Assembly (NCBI GenBank): GCA_016182725.1
Contig: JACPFZ010000001.1
Span: 1-7,083, forward strand
Reading direction: 5' to 3'
Length of the DNA stretch: 7,083 nucleotides
From: Candidatus Gottesmanbacteria bacterium
Lineage (GTDB): Bacteria > Patescibacteriota > Microgenomatia > UBA10105 > UBA927
In this document: in pieces, positions 1 to 5,202 of the stretch
Layout of the letters: every line of letters begins with the position of its first letter
Position numbering within the stretch: position 1 is the first letter of the stretch
Made by a program: the position numbers and the translations under genes
Notes under the pieces: generated by a model
What the model saw: only the letters and a program-made list of their open reading frames with translations
What the model was told of the DNA's origin: nothing
Database searches by the model: none

Positions 1-538
<538 letters not shown>

Positions 539-660
539 CAAAGGGGAAACCTTTTGCTCTACTAACGAAATGGTCAAGGAAATCCGTTATTGGATTATCC
601 CTTATAATGCAACTAAGTCACTTAATTGACTTAGGTACCTTAAGATTTATTTGAAGGAAG
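539..660 (+). other. 23S-5S rRNA internal spacer
   Basis: This AT-rich spacer contains no tRNA and no open reading frame. It holds a small possible hairpin at 540-554 just after the mature 23S end, the stronger inverted repeat at 613-634, and an 8-bp palindrome AGGTACCT at 633-640. It is presumably transcribed as part of the rRNA precursor and removed during processing. The last bases before 661 lead into the long helix that encloses the 5S gene. Confidence 0.7.
613..634 (+). repeat. Inverted repeat (hairpin) in the 23S-5S spacer
   Basis: A perfect 8-bp inverted repeat, CTAAGTCA (613-620) and TGACTTAG (627-634), is separated by the 6-nt loop CTTAAT. In the precursor RNA it would form a stable stem-loop. 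No T-run follows, so it is not a terminator. A processing signal or spacer structure is the likeliest role, but this is inferred. Confidence 0.6.
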
Positions 661-813
661 AACCGCTCTAGTGTCTTCCGGTGATTTGAGCGACGTGGCA
701 CCACCCGATCCCATTCCGAACTCGGCAGTGAAACGCGTCAGCGCCGACAATACCTATTCCGCAAGGGATCGGGAAGATAAGTCATCGCCGGGGGACAGTG
801 GAGCGGTTTTTTT
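661..813 (+). terminator. rRNA operon terminator and 5S precursor stem formed around the 5S gene
   Basis: AACCGCTC (661-668) is the reverse complement of GAGCGGTT (801-808), and the T-run spans 807-813 (seven T). Pairing extends inward (669-670 with 799-800, 672-677 with 792-797) and joins 5S helix I (678-685 with 784-791). This gives about 25 pairs with a single G-G mismatch at 671/798, including several G-U pairs. A GC-containing stem followed directly by T7 matches an intrinsic terminator, except that its 'loop' is the whole 5S rRNA. The same stem would bring together the sites where precursor-trimming nucleases act. Termination is inferred; the pairing is seen directly. Confidence 0.75.
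675..795 (+). rRNA. rrf: 5S ribosomal RNA
   Basis: The gene is recognised by the conserved core CCACCCGATCCCATTCCGAA, then CTCGGCAGTGAAACG and AGCGCCGA. This is the loop B/C region shared by all bacterial 5S rRNAs. Helix I is visible directly: CCGGTGAT (678-685) pairs with ATCGCCGG (784-791) including one G-U pair, and pairing continues outward through 672-677 with 792-797. The exact mature ends cannot be read from sequence because pairing runs without a break into the flanking stem. About 120 nt (675-795) fits the usual 5S length. The gene follows 23S in the normal order with a ~135-nt spacer. Confidence 0.93.
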
Positions 814-816
814 GGT
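792..816 (+). repeat. 25-bp direct repeat, copy 1 (5S 3' end and terminator)
   Basis: This copy starts GGGACAGTGGAGCGG and continues with T7 and GGT. It matches 3343-3367 at all 25 positions. It covers the last bases of the 5S region, the 3' arm of the terminator stem and the T-tract, and ends 14 nt before the ATG at 831. The identity stops sharply on both sides (791 G versus 3342 A; 817 G versus 3368 C). Here the repeat is a functional part of the rRNA operon, so this is probably the original copy. Confidence 0.9.
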
Positions 817-831
817 GGTATAATGACCACA
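816..831 (+). promoter_or_regulatory. Extended -10 promoter for the YfhO-like gene, leaderless start
   Basis: TGGTATAAT at 816-824 is a perfect extended -10 element (TGn followed by the consensus TATAAT). The first base of the ATG at 831 lies 7 nt after the end of the hexamer, where transcription would normally start. The mRNA would then begin at or within a base or two of the start codon, that is, be leaderless. This agrees with the absence of a Shine-Dalgarno sequence. No good -35 box is seen 16-18 nt upstream, as expected for extended -10 promoters. A short inverted repeat, GTGGT (815-819) and ACCAC (826-830), straddles the -10 box and could be an operator, but that is speculative. Confidence 0.55.
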
Positions 832-3245
832 TGAATTTTTTGAACAAATGGTCCGGTTGGGCATTCGCAGTAGCACTCGCCTTAGGTATTACGATCATTG
901 CGTTCCGACCGTTTATTTTTAATCATCAAATTCCTTTCCCCGCAAATCTCCTCCCTTCGTTTTATGAACCCTGGATGTCGTATCCCTCGGCAGAATATCC
1001 CAACGGGCCGCCGAATAAAGCAATTGGATTTGACGGTGTCCGGAATATTTATCCGCATCGCCGTCTGATCACAGATCTCCTTCAGAAAGGAGAACTTCCG
1101 TTATGGAATCCCTATAATTTTGCCGGGAATTTTCTCCTCGCTCAATATGATCCCGCAGTGTTTCATCCGATGACGTGGGTATTCTTACTATTGCCAACGA
1201 TCAATGCCTGGAGCATCATCGTGTTCCTCACGCCGATTTTTGCCACCATCGGCATGTACGGATTTTTACGCACATTAGGTCTCTCCAAAAGCGCGCGATT
1301 GTTCGGTTCATTGGTATTTGCGTTTTCGGGATTTATGATCGTTTGGTGGGAAGAAACGTATGTGGTAAGTTACACAGCACTATCCCTTCCGTATATTCTT
1401 TGGGCTATAGAATCATTTCGACAGCGTCCCCGGCGCATTACCTGGGTCATACTTGTTCTATTGCTTACCATTTCCATTGTATCCGGATGGTTTCAATTTA
1501 CGTTTTACGGCTGGTTGTTTGCTGCTACCTTTTTTCTGATTCGAAAACCATCACGCAAAGTTATTGTTATGGCAGCATGCGCAGCAGGAGTTGCCGGCAT
1601 GATTGCCGGAATCCATTTGGTCCCCGGACTGGAAACTATGATGCAGTCTGCCCGTACCTCCACTGATGCAAAATATCTATTCGATTTGTATTTATTGCCT
1701 TTCTCGCGGCTTCTCACACTTTTGGCGCCCGACTATTGGGGTAACCCAGGAACGTACAATTACTTCGGTAAGGGATTCTTCTACGAACGCGTGATGTTTT
1801 TTGGTATTGCGCCGCTTATCTTTGTTCTCTATCAACTATTCAATTGGAGAAAACACACGCCGGAGGAACGATTTTTTGCGATTGCTTTTGTTGTCACCCT
1901 GTCGCTTGGTTTTTCTTTACCGACAAGCTGGTTTTTCCTTTATACGTTAAAATTACCTTTTATTTCCGTTATTATCCCGTCCCGGATTTTTTTCTTGACT
2001 ACCGTATGCGCATCCGTCCTTACTGCGCGCGCGGCAGAACATTTCTCTAAAAAACTTGGCATTTGGCCGCTTCTTTTTGCTACGCTCATCCCTATCCTGG
2101 GTATCATTGCAGGATGGGGATTTGCCGTCTATGCCAAACATCAGGTAGCAATCGTTCTGACGAAAGATGGTGACTTCATCCAATACGCGACGATTTCGTT
2201 TCGTAACATGATTCTTCCGACGGCAATCACCGTTCTGGTTGCTATGACGATGTGGCTAGGAACCTTGGTAAAAAAGTTTCGGCCGACTGCGTTTGTGATG
2301 CTCATGGGTATTAGTATAATGGGGGCAGTATTTTTTGCGAATAAATATCTGTATTTTTCCGATCCGAACTTACTCTTTCCGCAAACTCCCATAGTGACGA
2401 AACTTCAGCAGATTTCCGGCTTCGACCGATTTTGGACGCCGGAGCACGGATATATGGAAAGCAATTTTCAGACGGAATTTCGCCTATTTAGCCCGGAAGG
2501 GTATGATTCATTTTTTATTCGCCGGTACGGAGAACTTTTGGATGCGGCCAAACACAAGGGGAAATTACAGAAAGACATCCCGCGAGCAGATGCGACCATA
2601 ACCTCGACAGATACATTTACCGATATTTTGAACGATCCGTACCGTGTAAAATTACTGCAACTTCTTGGGGTTAAATACATTGCCCGTAAAAACGTCGCGG
2701 AACGAGATGGCCCAGTTGACATTTACGCGGATCCGCGTCTTCGTCTTGTCTGGACGGACCAAGTGTATCAGATTTTTGAATATATGGAAGCGTTCCCGAG
2801 AACTTTTCTGACGACGGATTTTATCACTGAAAAAAATCCCCAGACTATTCTTGACCGTATGTTTTCTACGGAAACGAATTTGCGAAAAACGGTCATTCTT
2901 GAAGAAGAACCCGAAGGAATAACTAAATCAACAGAAAAGCAGATGCTTTCGGCAACTATTACCAATTACTCGCCGAATCGCGTCACCGTTAATACATCGG
3001 CAAGCTCATCCGCGATTCTGTTTTTGTCAGATAATGCATACCCCGGTTGGGTAGCCCGCATCGACGGACATCTTTCAAAAGTCTATCGCGCTGATTACAC
3101 GTTCCGGGGAGTGGTAGTTCCGAAAGGCGAGCATAGAGTTGTGTTTTCTTTCGAGCCCCCTTCTGTTGTCGTCGGGGCAATACTGACCCTAGCGGGAATC
3201 ATCGGTTTAGTTATTCTGGCAATCCGAATCCGCAAGCTTGAATAG
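831..3245 (+). CDS. YfhO-family multi-pass membrane protein (GT-C-like)
   Basis: The protein is 804 aa from ATG 831. Hydrophobic segments begin at about residues 10-28 and recur through the N-terminal two thirds, with one more near the C-terminus (about 780-800). The first extracytoplasmic loop holds the family-typical FDGVRNIYPHR (67-77) and GELPLWNPYNFAG (87-99) followed by a DPAVFHPM stretch. A soluble region follows the membrane core. It ends with DNAYPGWVARIDG (about 734-746) and VPKGEHRVVFSFEPP, the typical YfhO C-terminal pattern, before the last helix. Known YfhO proteins belong to the GT-C-type membrane proteins linked to glycosylation of cell-surface polymers such as lipoteichoic acid. 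A lipid-linked sugar donor is expected, but the substrate here is unknown. The acidic residue at 68 is a candidate catalytic residue by analogy. An upstream in-frame GTG (798) lies in the rRNA terminator and is unlikely to be used. The gene is bracketed by the 25-bp direct repeats. Confidence 0.85.
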   Translation: MNFLNKWSGWAFAVALALGITIIAFRPFIFNHQIPFPANLLPSFYEPWMSYPSAEYPNGPPNKAIGFDGVRNIYPHRRLITDLLQKGELPLWNPYNFAGNFLLAQYDPAVFHPMTWVFLLLPTINAWSIIVFLTPIFATIGMYGFLRTLGLSKSARLFGSLVFAFSGFMIVWWEETYVVSYTALSLPYILWAIESFRQRPRRITWVILVLLLTISIVSGWFQFTFYGWLFAATFFLIRKPSRKVIVMAACAAGVAGMIAGIHLVPGLETMMQSARTSTDAKYLFDLYLLPFSRLLTLLAPDYWGNPGTYNYFGKGFFYERVMFFGIAPLIFVLYQLFNWRKHTPEERFFAIAFVVTLSLGFSLPTSWFFLYTLKLPFISVIIPSRIFFLTTVCASVLTARAAEHFSKKLGIWPLLFATLIPILGIIAGWGFAVYAKHQVAIVLTKDGDFIQYATISFRNMILPTAITVLVAMTMWLGTLVKKFRPTAFVMLMGISIMGAVFFANKYLYFSDPNLLFPQTPIVTKLQQISGFDRFWTPEHGYMESNFQTEFRLFSPEGYDSFFIRRYGELLDAAKHKGKLQKDIPRADATITSTDTFTDILNDPYRVKLLQLLGVKYIARKNVAERDGPVDIYADPRLRLVWTDQVYQIFEYMEAFPRTFLTTDFITEKNPQTILDRMFSTETNLRKTVILEEEPEGITKSTEKQMLSATITNYSPNRVTVNTSASSSAILFLSDNAYPGWVARIDGHLSKVYRADYTFRGVVVPKGEHRVVFSFEPPSVVVGAILTLAGIIGLVILAIRIRKLE

Positions 3246-3258
3246 TTTCGCTCCAAAA

Positions 3259-3273
3259 CAGGGTTCAACCCTG
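3259..3273 (+). terminator. Small hairpin after the YfhO-like gene, possible weak terminator
   Basis: CAGGGTTCAACCCTG is an inverted repeat (stem CAGGG/CCCTG, up to 6 bp with a 3-nt loop) 14 nt after the TAG stop. It is flanked by A-rich sequence and followed by AAATTATAG, not a T-run, so termination here would be weak. It could instead protect the 3' end of the mRNA. The next T-run is in the second 25-bp repeat copy at 3358-3364. Confidence 0.3.
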
Positions 3274-3342
3274 AAATTATAGCAAGCCGTATTTGAGGGA
3301 GATGTTTCTTTGGCGTGACGACGTTTGAGTTGGGGTAAAACA

Positions 3343-3367
3343 GGGACAGTGGAGCGGTTTTTTTGGT
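3343..3367 (+). repeat. 25-bp direct repeat, copy 2 (detached copy of the 5S 3' flank)
   Basis: This is identical to 792-816 across 25 bp, including the T7 tract. It lies between the YfhO-like gene and the next gene and ends 13 nt before that gene's preferred ATG (3381). It has no 5S gene beside it, and its adjacent upstream sequence does not resemble 5S. Its TGGAGCG (3350-3356) can pair with CGCTCCA (3249-3255) just after the upstream stop codon, enclosing about 94 nt. It might therefore still act as the 3' half of a long-range terminator for the YfhO-like gene. That pairing is short and may be chance. Confidence 0.9.
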
Positions 3368-3368
3368 C

Positions 3369-3381
3369 AGGAATGAGGGCA
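3369..3381 (+). promoter_or_regulatory. Ribosome binding site that favours ATG 3381
   Basis: AGGA at 3369-3372 sits 8 nt before ATG 3381, a normal Shine-Dalgarno spacing. GAGGG (3375-3379) also precedes the ATG but is too close to be the main signal. This argues against the in-frame TTG at 3363, which lies inside the 25-bp repeat and has only the T-tract and GAGCGG upstream. Confidence 0.5.
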
Positions 3382-4331
3382 TGATAATTGACATCAATGA
3401 CCAGACGGACAATGATAGATCTATGACAGGACGACATGCATCTGCTCGTCGAATACGTCTGGTAGTTATCTTTCTCGTGCTTCTTGCTGGTTTTGGTATC
3501 GGTCTTTTTCTTACGTTATCTGGTACCCTCACTGTCCTGTTGACCGACCGATATGTGGCGTCGGTTGAAAAAAATCTCTCGTCACTACGTGACTTTGAGC
3601 TCTCTATCCATGGGATTCCGTTTCAATTGGACATTCCTGTTCATGTAACTGGGTACGATGATGGCGGAAATATCAAAAAGCTCTATGGCAGGTTTAATCC
3701 GGATGTTGAGCCAGGGGAGTCAGGGGATCGCATAGAGCGCGAGTATTATTATGACCGCGGCAAGCTCCTGTATGTCTACGAGCGCGTTAACCCCGTTTTT
3801 CCTATAGGAGAGAAGGGGGCAGAAGAAAGTAGATTTTATTTTAAAGACAGTCAGATGGTGGCATGGTTGTTTGGCCCTACCAAGGAAAAAAAGCCGCGCG
3901 ATACGGATTTTCAATGGCAAGAAGCGGATGTCCTGGAGACATCAAAAGACCTCCTAACTGCTGCTGCCCCACGACTTTCTTGGGTGAAGCGGGAACCTAT
4001 TCCCCTGGCACAATTTGTGCCTGGCAAAGACTTTTACTATAACTGCGAAGCAGGCGAAAACGGCACTTTCCTGCCTAACGGCAGACTTCAATCATCCGTT
4101 GCTGCAAATGTTGAAGACAACAATCGCGTCGGCTCGTGGCGATTGGATGGGGAAAACCTTATTCTCGCGGGTTCTATCATTTCTGACGATGTATACAGCG
4201 ACTTTACGTTTGAAGAGAAGGAGGGAAAAATTATCGCGTACGTGAACCCTGCGTGCGGTGTGGTGGTTGGTCCTGACTTTAAGACAATTGACGGCTTTCT
4301 CAAAACTCGTTCGTATGCCTTTTCCGAATAG
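3381..4331 (+). CDS. Uncharacterised single-pass membrane-anchored protein, paralogue A
   Basis: The product is 316 aa from ATG 3381. A short basic N-terminus (ASARRIR, about 20-26) precedes one hydrophobic segment at about 26-50, so the rest is probably outside the cytoplasm. Residues about 55-165 form a first region with DRYVASVEKNLSS, then IEREYYYDRGKLLYVYERV and SRFYF. The C-terminal region (about 205-310) has a beta-rich pattern: CEAGENGTFLPNG, GSWRLDGENLIL, DFTFEEKEGKIIAYV, NPACG. The only two cysteines, at 222 and 292, have counterparts in the neighbouring paralogue, which suggests a disulfide. The GSWR/LDGENL rhythm recalls lipocalin-like or other small beta-barrel domains, but I do not recognise a named family. 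The stop lies 2 nt before the ATG of the paralogue, consistent with translational coupling. Function is unknown. Confidence 0.75.
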   Translation: MIIDINDQTDNDRSMTGRHASARRIRLVVIFLVLLAGFGIGLFLTLSGTLTVLLTDRYVASVEKNLSSLRDFELSIHGIPFQLDIPVHVTGYDDGGNIKKLYGRFNPDVEPGESGDRIEREYYYDRGKLLYVYERVNPVFPIGEKGAEESRFYFKDSQMVAWLFGPTKEKKPRDTDFQWQEADVLETSKDLLTAAAPRLSWVKREPIPLAQFVPGKDFYYNCEAGENGTFLPNGRLQSSVAANVEDNNRVGSWRLDGENLILAGSIISDDVYSDFTFEEKEGKIIAYVNPACGVVVGPDFKTIDGFLKTRSYAFSE

Positions 4332-4333
4332 CT

Positions 4334-4867
4334 ATGCCTCAACCAAAAAAGAAAAATGCTCTACCGCTTGTATTGTTGCTTGTGATTGCAAGTGTGTTTG
4401 TAGTTGTTGGCTACTTCTTCTGGTTCCGAACTTCTAGTTGGTGGATTGATCGGCAGGTGGCGAACGTTGAAAAGGTCATTTCTTCATACCATCATGTACG
4501 TGTACGCGTGCCGTTGGGAGAAGTCGATATATATAGAGACGGCACATCGCTGGTAAAAGTTTCCGCACGGTTTTTTGGTGAGTACGCGCGCCGCAGGATA
4601 GATACGCGCAGCGCCGACTATTATTTTATCAACAACACGCCTGTGTACCTAAAAGAACGGGTGATGCGCCTCACCTCCGCTGGGGATGAAGTTACTAATA
4701 TTGAGGATAATCGCTATTACTTTGCCAACGGAAACGCATGGCCAAAAGAGAGCAAGAACTTGCTTTACAATGGAAAGAACTTTCAGACATGCTTGCCCTT
4801 CGGCTTGCGTGGGCCATCATTGACCCCGTACCTCTTGCCTCATTTCTTCCGGACAAGGTATTTATGA
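4334..4867 (+). CDS. Paralogue B, N-terminal part, running out of frame after about residue 138
   Basis: This frame starts at ATG 4334, 2 nt after the previous stop, with no clear Shine-Dalgarno sequence. It probably depends on re-initiation. Residues 1-7 are basic, and a membrane segment lies at about 9-31. It then aligns with paralogue A: DRQVANVEKVISS matches DRYVASVEKNLSS, VYLKERV matches VYVYERV, and NRYYF matches SRFYF. Homology ends near AWPK (135-138). The remaining ~39 residues of this frame, to the TGA at 4865-4867, show no resemblance to paralogue A and look like out-of-frame translation. The expected continuation is in the -1 frame (to 5187). Read together with a shift at the A4 run, the protein would be 284 aa. 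As it stands this is either a truncated protein, a broken gene, or the zero-frame product of a frameshifted gene. Confidence 0.6.
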   Translation: MPQPKKKNALPLVLLLVIASVFVVVGYFFWFRTSSWWIDRQVANVEKVISSYHHVRVRVPLGEVDIYRDGTSLVKVSARFFGEYARRRIDTRSADYYFINNTPVYLKERVMRLTSAGDEVTNIEDNRYYFANGNAWPKESKNLLYNGKNFQTCLPFGLRGPSLTPYLLPHFFRTRYL

Positions 4868-5187
4868 ATTTCTGCATGTCCGGAGAATATGGAATCTTTA
4901 AGCCCGATGGCAGCGTGCCGATAACACTCGGTCATGATTTTAGTCGCGAGGACATACAGCCGAGTTCAAGTATTGGTTCATGGAGGGTTGAGGGGAATAC
5001 GCTCATTATCACGAATACGAACATTTCTGATGCCACCTATCGGGATTTCGTATTTGAAAAGAAGGGCGATACCGTTGTTGCGTATCCCGAGGAAGGCGGT
5101 TGTGGCTTGTACGTTGGTCCGAATACAGATATTCTCTACGAATTTACTAACACCGAACTCGTTACGTCTCCTGGGGTTGATTGGTAG
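4738..5187 (+). CDS. Paralogue B, C-terminal part, in the -1 frame
   Basis: This frame is open from about 4711, with an ATG at 4738 and a TAG at 5185-5187. From its start it continues the alignment with paralogue A where the upstream frame loses it: LALQWKELSDML matches FQWQEADVL, DPVPLASFLPDK matches EPIPLAQFVPGK, CMSGEYGIFKPDG matches CEAGENGTFLPNG, GSWRVEGNTLI matches GSWRLDGENLI, and RDFVFEKKGDTVVAYPEEGGCG matches its counterpart. Both cysteines are kept. As a separate protein (149 aa) it would have no membrane anchor or signal peptide, and its ATG has only a weak GGAA four bases upstream. I therefore read it as the second half of a single gene beginning at 4334. Function is unknown. Confidence 0.6.
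   Translation: MAKREQELALQWKELSDMLALRLAWAIIDPVPLASFLPDKVFMNFCMSGEYGIFKPDGSVPITLGHDFSREDIQPSSSIGSWRVEGNTLIITNTNISDATYRDFVFEKKGDTVVAYPEEGGCGLYVGPNTDILYEFTNTELVTSPGVDW
4744..4764 (+). other. Frameshift site in paralogue B: A4 run followed by a hairpin
   Basis: The upstream frame reads TGG CCA AAA, and the downstream frame resumes as AGA GAG CAA, so a -1 step at AAAA (4744-4747) joins the two homologous halves as AWPK-REQEL. One extra A would restore a single frame. Three bases later an inverted repeat, AGCAAG/CTTGCT (4751-4764), can form a stem of 5-6 bp with a very small loop. A lost A (mutation or read error) is the simplest cause. Ribosomal -1 slippage on A AAA is possible, but the site lacks a classical X XXY YYZ heptamer and the spacer is short. 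Confidence 0.5.
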
Positions 5188-5202
5188 CACGCAACTTCAT
5201 AT

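Noticed and set aside
555..566. boxA-like antitermination element (TGCTCT...) in the 23S-5S spacer
   Set aside because: Only the first six bases match the consensus TGCTCTTTAACA; the rest does not align without gaps.
603..608. TATAAT in the 23S-5S spacer as an internal promoter for 5S
   Set aside because: There is no TG extension and no -35 box at proper spacing. The spacer is AT-rich, so a chance match is likely.
798..830. In-frame GTG start at 798 for the YfhO-like protein, adding 11 residues (MERFFWWYNDH)
   Set aside because: This segment is the arm and T-tract of the rRNA terminator plus the promoter -10 box. It has no ribosome binding site, and the extra residues do not look like a YfhO N-terminus. 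ATG 831 fits better.
3259..3273. tRNA T-arm-like sequence (GGGTTCAACCC) suggesting a tRNA remnant
   Set aside because: The loop is too short for a T-arm (5 nt instead of 7 between the 5-bp arms), and no acceptor stem, anticodon arm or CCA end can be found around it.
3274..3342. Degenerate second 5S rRNA gene upstream of repeat copy 2
   Set aside because: Only very short matches (such as ATTTGAG) to the 5S gene are seen, and the conserved 5S core (CCGAACTC, GTGAAACG) is absent.
3363..3380. TTG start at 3363 for paralogue A, adding 6 residues
   Set aside because: It lies inside the 25-bp repeat with a poor upstream sequence, while ATG 3381 has AGGA at good spacing.
3095..3532. 145-aa minus-strand open frame spanning the end of the YfhO-like gene, the intergenic region and the start of paralogue A
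   Set aside because: It is antisense to two better-supported genes, crosses the repeat, and its translation has no recognisable domain or membrane pattern.
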